Shown here: positions 53,955-62,497 of the stretch, one piece after another
Layout of the letters: every line of letters begins with the position of its first letter
Position numbering within the stretch: the stretch's first letter is position 1
Origin: Sphingobacterium allocomposti
Lineage (GTDB): Bacteria; Bacteroidota; Bacteroidia; Sphingobacteriales; Sphingobacteriaceae
Length of the DNA stretch: 64,000 nucleotides
Reading direction: 5' to 3'
Assembly (NCBI RefSeq): GCF_008124885.1
Contig: NZ_VNHX01000016.1
Span: forward strand, 1 to 64,000
Translations under genes and position numbers: made by a program
The notes under the pieces: model-generated
The model's database searches: none
Told to the model about the DNA's origin: nothing
What the model saw: only the letters and a program-made list of their open reading frames with translations

Positions 53955-55070
53955 CTAACACCCGATCTGGTTGACATAGGGCCGTGCTGTAAACAAGAGC
54001 CGGTGGGCCGCATCCAGCACGTCGGCCACGGCTATTGTTCTGATGAACGAGTGAAGATGCTGGCATTGTGCTGATTTCGGCTCGAAGGGATACGGACGGT
54101 TGGGTATTATACCACAGGACGGGCAGGGGAGATCCCAGGATATAAGCTGAATGTGTCTGTCTTGGTTCAGCGGCCCCCAGTTGATGACGTTAGGCGCCCA
54201 GTAAAGGCCGATTGTGGGGCAGCTTACGGATCGTGCCAGGTGGAGTGGACCGGTATCGTTCGAAATGACCAGCTGGCTCAGGGTGTGAAGCGCGGCGAGC
54301 ACACCGAGCGCTATTCCATCGTATAACACGTATGCTTTTCCATTCATCTGCTGTATAACGTCCTGGATAATCGGGGCGTCGCGTTCGTCACCTGCCAAAA
54401 GAATATCGAAGCCCTTTTCAATGAGCTCATCGGCTACGGTTGCAAATTTCGAAGTGGGCCATCTACGGCGCATATCGGTGGCTCCCGGATGCAGGAGAAC
54501 AAACGGTTTTTCCATGGCTAGTTCGAGGATCAGACGCTCCGCTTCTTCTTTTTCCCAGTTATGTAGCTCGATCGTCGGACTGAGGGTAATGTCGTTGGCC
54601 CCAAGGAGCCGCACCAGGTGGATGTGGCGGATGATCTCGTGCTGATAGTAGGTGTAGGGTATGCTCCGGTCGTATAATTGCCGTAGGCTCATGGACTGTC
54701 CAATGATGCAGCGTGCGTTTAACTGCTGCAGAATGTAGTAGGAGAGATCTTCCTCAGCTTGAAAATTGATTGCTATATCAAACGCTTCCCGCCGCAGGTC
54801 CTCGAAGAATGCTGTCTCGTCGCGGTCCATTTTCTGATTGAGATTCCGTAACTGGAGCGATGGGGGAACCTCAATAAGGCGGTCTATTCCCGTTGGCCTA
54901 TCGCAGAGAAACCGTTCGTGCCATGACAGGCCCAGCCATACAATTTCAGCGTGTGGATAAGCGGCCTTAAGCGACCGTATTGCAGGAAGGCATACCAGCA
55001 GATCGCCTACCCCTTGGTTGGTACGTAAAACAGCGATCTTACGTACGTCGGAGACTTGTAAGTGATCCAT
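53955..55070 (-). CDS. Glycosyltransferase family 9 (heptosyltransferase-like)
   Basis: The 371-residue protein has the GT9 signatures GVGDLLVCLPAIRSLKAAYP (N-terminal donor-side loop), VLLHPGATDMRRRWP and LVISNDTGPLHLARSVSCP (ADP-sugar side). The two Rossmann domains span about 10-180 and 190-355. It is expected to transfer a heptose from ADP-heptose to a glycan acceptor in the cytoplasm. It lies 12 bp after an ECF sigma gene on the same strand. Two further GT9 genes and a full ADP-heptose pathway are nearby. Confidence 0.92.
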   Translation of the reverse strand: MDHLQVSDVRKIAVLRTNQGVGDLLVCLPAIRSLKAAYPHAEIVWLGLSWHERFLCDRPTGIDRLIEVPPSLQLRNLNQKMDRDETAFFEDLRREAFDIAINFQAEEDLSYYILQQLNARCIIGQSMSLRQLYDRSIPYTYYQHEIIRHIHLVRLLGANDITLSPTIELHNWEKEEAERLILELAMEKPFVLLHPGATDMRRRWPTSKFATVADELIEKGFDILLAGDERDAPIIQDVIQQMNGKAYVLYDGIALGVLAALHTLSQLVISNDTGPLHLARSVSCPTIGLYWAPNVINWGPLNQDRHIQLISWDLPCPSCGIIPNRPYPFEPKSAQCQHLHSFIRTIAVADVLDAAHRLLFTARPYVNQIGC

Positions 55071-55082
55071 ATAGTATCCTGA

Positions 55083-55598
55083 TCAATTAGATTTCTTGTA
55101 AACGGATAACTGCTTCTGTAAAAATTTACGGGTATAGTGAATGCGTGTTTTGATGGTACCTTCGGGCATCCCGAAGTGTTCAGACAATTCGCGGTATTTG
55201 TAACCGTCCATGTAGCGGACAAAAAGTTCGTAGTAGTCGGCCGGCAGCTTTTTCAGGGCGGCCTGGATGTCGTTCATGACGAACTTGCCCTCCACCATAT
55301 TCGGTGTAGATGGCTCAGAACAGCCTAGTTCCCGGTATCCTGCGCTCTGAAAATTTTCATAGATCGTTTGTTTCTGGTTGCGGCGATAGTGGTTGATGTA
55401 TACATTTTTCATGATGACGTACAACCATGCCACAAGTTTAGGGTTGTTGAAGAACTTGTCGAGATATTTGATGGATCTGACCAGCGTCTCCTGTACCAAC
55501 TCTTCTATTTCTTCGGGGTCTTTTGTGAATTTGAAAGCTATATTCTTTAGAATGCTTTGATTTTTTAGTAGTTCGATGTTTAATTCTTTGCTTTCCAT
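55083..55598 (-). CDS. ECF RNA polymerase sigma-70 factor
   Basis: The 171-residue protein has region 2 (about 15-80, LKNIAFKFTKDPEEIEELVQ and VAWLYVIMKNVYINHYRR) and region 4 (about 110-165, LKKLPADYYELFVRYMDGYK and FGMPEGTIKTRIHYTRKFLQ). No anti-sigma gene is next to it, unlike the two other ECF sigma genes of the window. Its 12-bp spacing to the GT9 gene suggests co-transcription, linking heptosylation to a stress or envelope response. Confidence 0.92.
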   Translation of the reverse strand: MESKELNIELLKNQSILKNIAFKFTKDPEEIEELVQETLVRSIKYLDKFFNNPKLVAWLYVIMKNVYINHYRRNQKQTIYENFQSAGYRELGCSEPSTPNMVEGKFVMNDIQAALKKLPADYYELFVRYMDGYKYRELSEHFGMPEGTIKTRIHYTRKFLQKQLSVYKKSN

Positions 55599-55904
55599 AG
55601 TTTTTTGATGTTTTATGTAGTCGATGTTCTCTTATGGTAACAAAAACGATGCAAAGTGGCCGGCAATTCGACGCTGCTGCTGGGTGTGTGTTTAAACATG
55701 TTAAAAGTACGGGTGAGCGTGTTTTTTTTATTTCGGAAAGATGTGGATGGAACGCGTATAATCGACGATTTTTAACGGGGGATATTCACAGTCACGATCC
55801 TTAGAAATCAAAAAAGGGTGTTTTTTCTTTTTAGCGTAAAAATAACGGGGATCCGGTGTAAAATATTCGGAACGGCGTGCCGCGGTAGGTGTTTGCCGTA
55901 AAAG

Positions 55905-55918
55905 CCTACGCGTAGGCA
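55905..55918. repeat. Perfect 14-bp palindrome in the sigma-lipoprotein gap
   Basis: GCCTACGCGTAGGC is fully self-complementary, with TAGG/CCTA repeats in both flanks (55887-55925). It lies in the 405-bp gene-free gap 55599-56003, 85 bp before a lipoprotein gene. It could be an operator; the rest of the gap shows nothing I can support. Confidence 0.4.
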
Positions 55919-56003
55919 CCCTACGGCCATGTTCGTGGCGTTGGAGTGTAGGGATTCTGAAAACGAAATAAAGGAATGGCTGTTCATTATACAAAACGGA
56001 AGT

Positions 56004-56504
56004 ATGGTTTTTAGAGCGTTAGTATGGATCTGTTTGTTGTTTTTCTCTTCTTGTGGTGTGGGAAAAAGAGAGAAGGAGCAAGCTGTGGTAGAACAGCTTG
56101 TCATGCTTCGCACGGAGGGACTGGCGTTGGCGGAGTTTATCGCTTCCAACGCTAAGGATTCGGCGATTCTGTTGATGTGCCAACGCATTAAGGACTATTA
56201 CATTCAGACGCATCCGGACTTTCTGCACGTTTGTGCGGGGCGCCCGATGGGTCTGACCGAACGGGATTTTGATGAGCTGTGGTCGCGCCTAGAAAACCGC
56301 TTACGGACCGACGGCACGTCTTTTGGTATGACGAGCCTGAAACTATGCGAGGAAAACATCGACACATCCATAGCGCTATACGAAGAGATTTTAGAAGCTC
56401 AGGAGTGGGAGGATATCTGTTACTTCTCGTTCGTGGCTTTGCCGGACCTGTATAATCAGCGGTCAGAGCTGCACTCCCTCCGTAAGCGTCTTGAGCAGAA
56501 GTAA
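56004..56504 (+). CDS. Small helical lipoprotein
   Basis: The 166-residue protein starts MVFRALVWICLLFFSSC with lipobox Cys17; the frame extension to 55929 is less likely. The mature part is helical (VVEQLVMLRTEGLALAEFIA, CQRIKDYYIQTHPDFLHVC), with several His and Cys residues. It resembles DUF4142-like helical-bundle proteins in style, but I cannot assign it. It lies 32 bp before a GT9 gene, so co-transcription is likely. Confidence 0.65.
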   Translation: MVFRALVWICLLFFSSCGVGKREKEQAVVEQLVMLRTEGLALAEFIASNAKDSAILLMCQRIKDYYIQTHPDFLHVCAGRPMGLTERDFDELWSRLENRLRTDGTSFGMTSLKLCEENIDTSIALYEEILEAQEWEDICYFSFVALPDLYNQRSELHSLRKRLEQK

Positions 56505-56536
56505 ATAAGCCGCCGTTAAAAGATATAAAACTAGAA

Positions 56537-57499
56537 ATGAAAATAGCCGTCTTTCGTGCGCTGCAGTTGGGGGACATACTGTGTGCCATACCCGCCATCC
56601 GTACGTTGAAAAGAGCACTACCGGGAGCGACCTTGTTTTATGTGGGGCTACCGACGATGCGTCCTTTGTTACAACGTTATGCTTTTATAGATGTATACAT
56701 TGACTTTCCCGGATATCGCGGTTTGCCGGAGCAGCCTTATGATGAGGCGAAGACAGAAGCGTTCGTCAAACACATTCGGAGTATGGAGTTCGACCTGCTG
56801 GTTCAGATGCAGGGCAATGGGACGATCGTCAACAGCTTTTTGGCACAGTGGGGCTCGAAACGGCTGGTGGGCTTCTGTCCGGAGAGCGATCAGGTGGACG
56901 AAGACTGGTTGCTGTATCCTGACACGCTCCACGAGGTAGATCGTCATCTGCAGTTGGTGAAGCATCTTGGCGTCGCCCTGACTCCGGAAGATCACCGCAT
57001 GGCCTTTCCGCTGTTCCCCGCAGACTGGGACAATTTTTCGGCGTTGAAGGGAACGTTCCGCCTTAACCGGTACGCAATAGTACATGTGGGTAGCCGTAGC
57101 ACCGACCGGCAGTGGCCGCTCCGCAATTTTGCGGTCCTAGCAGAACATCTTCTGCGACGGGGCCTGCAGATTGTGTTGACGGGTACGGCGGGGGAAGCAC
57201 CGCTCGCACTGGAGATGCAACAGCTGCTGCCGATAGGCAGCGTGATCAACCTGGCGGGAAGGACGAGCTTGGGCCTGTTGGGCTGTGTTGTACAACAGGC
57301 GGAGCTGCTGGTAAGCAACTGCACCGGTATCTCGCACATAGCAGCTGCGCTGGAGACGAAGAGCCTGATCCTTAGTCTGGATGGTGAGCCAGAACGATGG
57401 GGCCCTCAAAATCAGCGGATACACCACACCTTTGATGCCACTTCTCCGTTGGCGTTGCCCGACCTTTGCGAAGATCTGGACCGATTGCTCGCATTATAG
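56537..57499 (+). CDS. Glycosyltransferase family 9 (heptosyltransferase-like)
   Basis: The 320-residue protein starts MKIAVFRALQLGDILCAIPA. It has YAIVHVGSRSTDRQWPLRNF and LLVSNCTGISHIAAALETKS, matching the GT9 donor site. The NDTG position reads NCTG, a modest deviation. It is expected to use ADP-heptose in the cytoplasm. Its stop codon overlaps the stop of the leftward GT9 gene by 6 bp (57494-57499), so the two face each other tail to tail. Confidence 0.9.
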   Translation: MKIAVFRALQLGDILCAIPAIRTLKRALPGATLFYVGLPTMRPLLQRYAFIDVYIDFPGYRGLPEQPYDEAKTEAFVKHIRSMEFDLLVQMQGNGTIVNSFLAQWGSKRLVGFCPESDQVDEDWLLYPDTLHEVDRHLQLVKHLGVALTPEDHRMAFPLFPADWDNFSALKGTFRLNRYAIVHVGSRSTDRQWPLRNFAVLAEHLLRRGLQIVLTGTAGEAPLALEMQQLLPIGSVINLAGRTSLGLLGCVVQQAELLVSNCTGISHIAAALETKSLILSLDGEPERWGPQNQRIHHTFDATSPLALPDLCEDLDRLLAL

Positions 57500-58579
57500 C
57501 GTCTGCACTTTTTCGTTTTCGATCAATTGATCGTACCGTTCGAGTATATCGATGGCCGACGGTAGCGGATAGTCTTCTAAGGATTGGGTCTGGTCGACAT
57601 ATTGAATGATCTGGTTTTTACTTTTACTGGCGGCGGGGATGTCGTAAATAATGTAATCGCAATTTGACGACCAGGGGATGTGTTGCGGATTGGTCTTTGC
57701 GTACAGCACGAGTACCGGCCGGTCGTAGGCGCAGGCGATATGCGCCACGCCCGTGTTTACGGTGATTACGCCTTGTGCATGGTTAACCAAATACAATAGC
57801 TGGGGCAATGAGGTTTGTCCCACGGCGTTGATCAGACGGGGGTGGTCGATATCGTTGATACACGAAGCGAGGTAGCTGTTGGGCGTCTGTCCGGTAAACA
57901 GGACACGCTGGCCGCGGCTGAGTAGCCCCCGGATGGCGGTATTGATCGCCAGCGGATCAAAGCGGCGCTTTTCCTCGGAGACATCCATATTGACAAGTAC
58001 GTAAGGTTCGTTTGATGCCGTTTCAAGGTGCGCGGGCAGTGCTGTTTCGGGGGCAGCAAGGGGTGCCAGGTGCGGAAGACGTCCGAAGTCGGGCGTGATT
58101 CCGATTTTTTCCAGTAAGGCGAGATCCCGATAAATTTGGTGGTTTATTTCCGACAGGGGTTCTGGATCAGGCATCCAATGGGTAAGCAGGTGATAGGGAT
58201 TTTCGCGCGCATAGGCCGCACGGAGCGGGATACCGGCGAGGTAAGCGAGCAACGCCGTCGGCAGACTGCTCTGGCTGTATACAGTAAAAATGATGCAACC
58301 GTCGAACTGTTTACCTTTGAGCGTTTCAACGAGGTTTAAAACGCTTGCGGGCTGATCGCTTTCGTCCAGTTTAACCCACGGTACATCAAAGATCACGCAG
58401 TCGTCGACGGTTTCGAGATAGGGGACGATGGGCGCTGCTGCGCTGGATGTCAGCAGTGTAAGCTTCGCTCCGGGGTAATGTAACTTCATTTCACGGAATG
58501 CAGCGTTGCTCATGATGACGTCGCCCATGTTATCCAGTCGTATGGCCAGCAGGTTTTTGCATGCTTCCCATGTTTTCAT
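57494..58579 (-). CDS. Glycosyltransferase family 9 (heptosyltransferase-like)
   Basis: The 361-residue protein starts MKTWEACKNLLAIRLDNMGD. It has MGDVIMSNAAFREMKLHYPG and GVITVNTGVAHIACAYDRPV (NTGV in the GT9 donor loop), followed by LYAKTNPQHIPW. The gene starts directly after the hldE stop with no spacer and is the last gene of the leftward heptose operon. The acceptor is unknown. Confidence 0.9.
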   Translation of the reverse strand: MKTWEACKNLLAIRLDNMGDVIMSNAAFREMKLHYPGAKLTLLTSSAAAPIVPYLETVDDCVIFDVPWVKLDESDQPASVLNLVETLKGKQFDGCIIFTVYSQSSLPTALLAYLAGIPLRAAYARENPYHLLTHWMPDPEPLSEINHQIYRDLALLEKIGITPDFGRLPHLAPLAAPETALPAHLETASNEPYVLVNMDVSEEKRRFDPLAINTAIRGLLSRGQRVLFTGQTPNSYLASCINDIDHPRLINAVGQTSLPQLLYLVNHAQGVITVNTGVAHIACAYDRPVLVLYAKTNPQHIPWSSNCDYIIYDIPAASKSKNQIIQYVDQTQSLEDYPLPSAIDILERYDQLIENEKVQTL

Positions 58580-60067
58580 CTAGCTTATCCGTTTTAATAG
58601 AACCATATCTTTCTGTTGTACCCGTTCGATAATTTTGGTGGTGGACTGGTGGGGCACGTACGGCATGAAGCGGACTTCCGTGCCGAGTTTGTCCAGCAGT
58701 TCGCTCTCGGGCAGTTTGTGGTCTTTATAGTCCTCGCCTTTCACAAAGATGTGGGGGCGTACGGCTTCGATCAGAGGCACGGGTGTGTCGTCCTCCTGAC
58801 TCCCAAATGGCACTATGAAGTCGACACACTGCATCTGCTTCAGCACTTCGATGCGGTCTGCGAGCGTGTTGACGGGCCGGTTTGCTCCTTTGATGCGCCG
58901 CACACTTTCGTCGGTGTTTATGCCCACAATGAGCACGTCTCCGAGCTCCCTCGCCTGGCGTAGATAGTGGGCGTGTCCGGAGTGGAATATGTCGAAACAG
59001 CCGTTAGTGAATACTATTCTTTTCTGGGCGCGGAGCGTTCCGGACACGCACGACACGTCTTCCAGATCCGTTAAGACTTTGTCATTGGTTTCGAGCATGC
59101 CGAACTGAAGCTCGGGGAATGTGCAATGTGCAGTCTCGGTTTTGCGAATGCCGATGCTGGCTGCCGTGCAGGCTATGCTCACGGCTTCGTAGGGTGAAGC
59201 TCCGCTCAGGTGCGACAAGAGAAGGGCGGCGAGCAGCGTATCGCCGGCGCCGGCGACGTTTTTTGTGGCAATCTGTTCGACGGGATAATGGAAGAGGAGC
59301 GCCCCTTCCTGACTCAGGAGGACACCATCTTTATCTAAGCTTAGCGCGACAAGCTGTGCATTTGAACGTTTCCAGATTTGTCTGCTCCAGCGGGACGCCT
59401 GCTGCACGCGATCGTCTTCTGCGTCCTCACGGACGATGTTTCGCGCTTCTTGATAGTTGGGCTTGATCATGGTCGGCTCCAAGGCTTTATACCGTTCGTA
59501 GTCTTTGCAATCTACGGCGAAAACTTTGTTGTCCTCGCTTTTCAGCTGTATCAGGAGCTTGAGGACGGCGGGGCTGATGCTTCCCTTGTTGTAGTCGGCA
59601 ATGAGTACAGCGTCCGACTCCTGGTAGGCGCGGCGGACGTCGGCCAGGTAGGCTTTCGTGATCTGCGGGTCTGCCACGATTTTCTTGCCGTGGTCAAACC
59701 GGTAAATATATTGGCCATCCATGCGAAGGCGGGTCTTTGTCAGTGTCGGGCTGAGCGACGTAAAATGGATGAACAGCCCGTCCAGACATTGATCCTGTAG
59801 GAGACCTATGGCGGTCTTTGCCGAATCGTCCTGTCCAAGGATGGTGACGTAGTTGACGCGGGCGCCCAGCTTACGGAGATTAAACACGACATTGCCGGCA
59901 CCTCCGAGGCAGGCCGTCTGTTTCTGGACGTCCAGAATAGGCACGCTAGCCTCGGGCGCTAACCGGCTGCACTGTCCATCGATGTAAACATCCAGCATAA
60001 AGTCGCCGAGTACAAGGACTTTCTTGCTTTTAAACTGCTGAATAATGTTGTCTATACGTGCATTCAT
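58580..60067 (-). CDS. hldE: Bifunctional heptose-7-phosphate kinase / heptose-1-phosphate adenylyltransferase
   Basis: The 495-residue protein has an N-terminal PfkB kinase domain (about 15-320) with CLGGAGNVVFNLRKLGA and NVAGAGDTLLAALLLS (catalytic Asp276). The C-terminal nucleotidyltransferase domain (about 348-480) has FTNGCFDIFHSGHAHYL (GxFDxxHxGH at 356-365) and VGINTDESVRRIKG. It phosphorylates D-glycero-D-manno-heptose-7-phosphate at C1 and, after dephosphorylation by GmhB, forms ADP-heptose. The start overlaps the end of gmhB by 38 bp. Length and both active sites are intact. Confidence 0.95.
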   Translation of the reverse strand: MNARIDNIIQQFKSKKVLVLGDFMLDVYIDGQCSRLAPEASVPILDVQKQTACLGGAGNVVFNLRKLGARVNYVTILGQDDSAKTAIGLLQDQCLDGLFIHFTSLSPTLTKTRLRMDGQYIYRFDHGKKIVADPQITKAYLADVRRAYQESDAVLIADYNKGSISPAVLKLLIQLKSEDNKVFAVDCKDYERYKALEPTMIKPNYQEARNIVREDAEDDRVQQASRWSRQIWKRSNAQLVALSLDKDGVLLSQEGALLFHYPVEQIATKNVAGAGDTLLAALLLSHLSGASPYEAVSIACTAASIGIRKTETAHCTFPELQFGMLETNDKVLTDLEDVSCVSGTLRAQKRIVFTNGCFDIFHSGHAHYLRQARELGDVLIVGINTDESVRRIKGANRPVNTLADRIEVLKQMQCVDFIVPFGSQEDDTPVPLIEAVRPHIFVKGEDYKDHKLPESELLDKLGTEVRFMPYVPHQSTTKIIERVQQKDMVLLKRIS

Positions 60068-60644
60068 AGTCGTTTAGTTTAGTGTTTTGAATGATGGTGT
60101 CCACTGACCGGAAGTCGTCTACTAGGTAGTCAGGGCGTAAGGCAGGATCAAGGTAGGCGGGGAGCGTTCGTTCGTGCCCGCTTCTATCCAGGAGTATGGT
60201 GCGGCAGCCCGCTGCGCGGCCGGCGCCGGTGTCGGCGAGTATGTCGCCGATCATCCACGACCGGCTCAGATCGATATGGTGGTCTTCCGCAGCCTGCAGT
60301 AACAAGCCGGGCTGCGGCTTCCGGCATAAACAAGCCGCCTTTTCTGGCGCATCCGGCGCGGCGTGTGGACAATAATAATAACCTGATATGGCGATTCCCT
60401 CGTTGCCCAGCACGGTTATCAGGTGTTCGAACGCCCGATGAAGTTCGGCCTCTGTAAAATAGCGCTTCGCCAGTCCGGCCTGGTTGCTGACAATGATAAG
60501 CTGGTAGCCTGCAGCGCTAAGCCGCTGCAGGGGGCCGTATACATCGTCGTAACAGCGTATCTTGCCGATATCTACGTTGTACGGCACGTCGTGTATCAGT
60601 GTGCCGTCTTTATCTAAGAAAACGCATTTTCCACGGGTATTCAT
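60030..60644 (-). CDS. gmhB: D-glycero-beta-D-manno-heptose-1,7-bisphosphate 7-phosphatase (HAD-IIIA)
   Basis: The 204-residue protein has the HAD motif FLDKDGTLIHDV (Asp11, Asp13), LIIVSNQAGLAKRYF and a zinc loop (YYCPHAAPDAPEKAACLCRK, C-x-H and C-x-C), typical of GmhB. DTGAGRAAGCRTILL is the motif IV region. It removes the 7-phosphate between the two HldE steps. It overlaps the upstream glycosyltransferase-isomerase gene by 4 bp (ATGA) and hldE by 38 bp, so translational coupling is likely. Confidence 0.93.
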   Translation of the reverse strand: MNTRGKCVFLDKDGTLIHDVPYNVDIGKIRCYDDVYGPLQRLSAAGYQLIIVSNQAGLAKRYFTEAELHRAFEHLITVLGNEGIAISGYYYCPHAAPDAPEKAACLCRKPQPGLLLQAAEDHHIDLSRSWMIGDILADTGAGRAAGCRTILLDRSGHERTLPAYLDPALRPDYLVDDFRSVDTIIQNTKLNDYECTYRQHYSAV

Positions 60645-62488
60645 GCGATAAGCTTTTTAACATCCTGTTGGGTTCTGGATTGTTCCATTTTATTTTCCAC
60701 GAGCCAGCACAGCTGATGGATAAGGTGAAGGTGAATCTCCTGTATGCGGGCGGTGTGGGCTGACGGTACAATGATATTGTAGTCGGCAAATTGAGCCGCT
60801 TGTCCGCCGTTTTTTCCCAGCAGGTTGACGGTCACCATACCTTGGTCATTAGCTTGCTTGAGCGCTTGCACGATGTTGGCCGAATTGCCGCTTGTGCTGA
60901 GACAGATAAGCATATCTCCCGGCTGCCCGAGTGCCTGAACCTGCCGCTGGAAGACGGTATCATAGCCGAAGTCGTTTGCCCAGGCCGTCAGCACCGACGT
61001 GTCGGTATTTAGCGATAACACCGGATAGGCGGGGCGTTCAGGGATCTCGAAGCGGCCCACCAGCTCGGCTACAAAGTGCTGGCTTTCAGCCGCGCTTCCG
61101 CCATTGCCGCACACGAGGATCTTCCCGCCCGCAGTCAGTACGCGGCATATCTCATTTGATACCTTCACTATATGTGCGGGAAGAGATTCTGCCGCCTGGA
61201 GAAATGCCTGCGAGGCCTGTTGGAAGTACGACTTGAGATGTTGTAGTTCCCGTTGCTCGATACGTTTGGGAATCAGCTGTTCGTAAAGGTCGGCAATCTG
61301 CTCGCCGACGATTTTCCATGTAAAATGGTCTTCCACATGTTGCACCGCTTTTTTTCGCATGACGTCGAGACGTTGGCTGTCCTGTAGCAACGACAGCATC
61401 TTGGATGCCAGTTGCTGCGGTTGCCGCGGTGATACGAGATCGCCTGTCTCGTTCTTTCGTACCGTATAGGCTATTCCGCCCACGTCTGATCCTATCACCG
61501 GCGTTCCACAGGCCATCGCTTCTAAAGGCGTAATGCCGAAAGGCTCATACCATGGTGTTGTTATAAACAGCTCGGCGGCACTATAGTAATATTTGAGCTG
61601 CTCTCTCGGCTGCTGCCCGGTGAAGATGACTTTGTTGCTGATATCGTGCTTCGCGCATATGGAATTGAGACGTCGGAATTCCTGTCCCACCTCCATGTCT
61701 GCGGTGTCGCCGCCAACAATGAGGAGCCGTAAATCGGGGATCTCCCGGTGCATGCGGGCAAATGCTTCCAGGACGTTGTCGATCCCTTTGCGGGGGACAA
61801 TACGGCCCAGCTGCAAGATGTACCGATAGGAACTGTCGAGACTCAGTGCCCGTTTAGCCTCTTGTTTGTCGATAGGATAGAAATCCTGTGGATTGTATCC
61901 GCAGGGGATGATCTCGATCTTATCTTGCGGAGCGCGGTACAGCTCGATCATGTCTTTCATATCGTTGGGACATTCGGCGATAATTTTTTCTGCATGCCAC
62001 ATGATTTCGCGTTCAATTTCGACGCGCTGCGCCGGAAACTTGTCTGCGTTGCCTTGGTGGATCTGGCGGACGGCGCCGAGGGCGTGAAAGGTGATAACAA
62101 AGGGGACATCGAGCTGTTTTTTTAGCCGTATGGCTACCATGCCCGACAGCCAGAAATGGGCATGTACCAGGTCGTAGGCAAGTTGGAACCGGTGGATATA
62201 GTCCAGCATGTTGGCCGTAAACTCGTCCATGTAGTCAAAGAGTAATTCTTTCGGGATAGCGGTTTCAGGACCTGCCGAAATGTGGATGACACGCACGCCC
62301 TCGTCGAAGATTACGGTTTCTTCCACCTCGCCGCTCTCGCGTCTTGTATAGATGTCTACCAGAAAGCCTTGATTCGCCAAGCTTCGGGCGACCTCTGCTA
62401 CATAAACGTTTTGGCCCCCGCTGTCCACACCACCGATCGTGGCTAGAGGGGAAGCATGGTCACTGATGAAAGCGATTCTCTTTTCCAT
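60641..62488 (-). CDS. Fusion of GT4 glycosyltransferase and GmhA-type phosphoheptose isomerase
   Basis: The 615-residue protein has a GT4 domain (1 to about 412) and a SIS domain (about 420-600) in one frame. GT4 signs are GGVDSGGQNVYVAEVARSL, ITFHALGAVRQIHQG, ILQLGRIVPRKGIDNVLEA and the EX7E motif EPFGITPLE (Glu315, Glu323). The SIS part has LVCGNGGSAAESQHFVAELV (with Glu475), LNTDTSVLTAWANDFGYD, CLSTSGNSANIV and EIHLHLIHQLCW with the catalytic-His region (586-591). These are GmhA (sedoheptulose-7-phosphate isomerase) hallmarks. It would make D-glycero-D-manno-heptose-7-phosphate for HldE and also transfer a sugar. It lies between the GT1/GT4-like gene and gmhB in the operon. Confidence 0.93.
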   Translation of the reverse strand: MEKRIAFISDHASPLATIGGVDSGGQNVYVAEVARSLANQGFLVDIYTRRESGEVEETVIFDEGVRVIHISAGPETAIPKELLFDYMDEFTANMLDYIHRFQLAYDLVHAHFWLSGMVAIRLKKQLDVPFVITFHALGAVRQIHQGNADKFPAQRVEIEREIMWHAEKIIAECPNDMKDMIELYRAPQDKIEIIPCGYNPQDFYPIDKQEAKRALSLDSSYRYILQLGRIVPRKGIDNVLEAFARMHREIPDLRLLIVGGDTADMEVGQEFRRLNSICAKHDISNKVIFTGQQPREQLKYYYSAAELFITTPWYEPFGITPLEAMACGTPVIGSDVGGIAYTVRKNETGDLVSPRQPQQLASKMLSLLQDSQRLDVMRKKAVQHVEDHFTWKIVGEQIADLYEQLIPKRIEQRELQHLKSYFQQASQAFLQAAESLPAHIVKVSNEICRVLTAGGKILVCGNGGSAAESQHFVAELVGRFEIPERPAYPVLSLNTDTSVLTAWANDFGYDTVFQRQVQALGQPGDMLICLSTSGNSANIVQALKQANDQGMVTVNLLGKNGGQAAQFADYNIIVPSAHTARIQEIHLHLIHQLCWLVENKMEQSRTQQDVKKLIA

Positions 62489-62497
62489 AGTATATCT

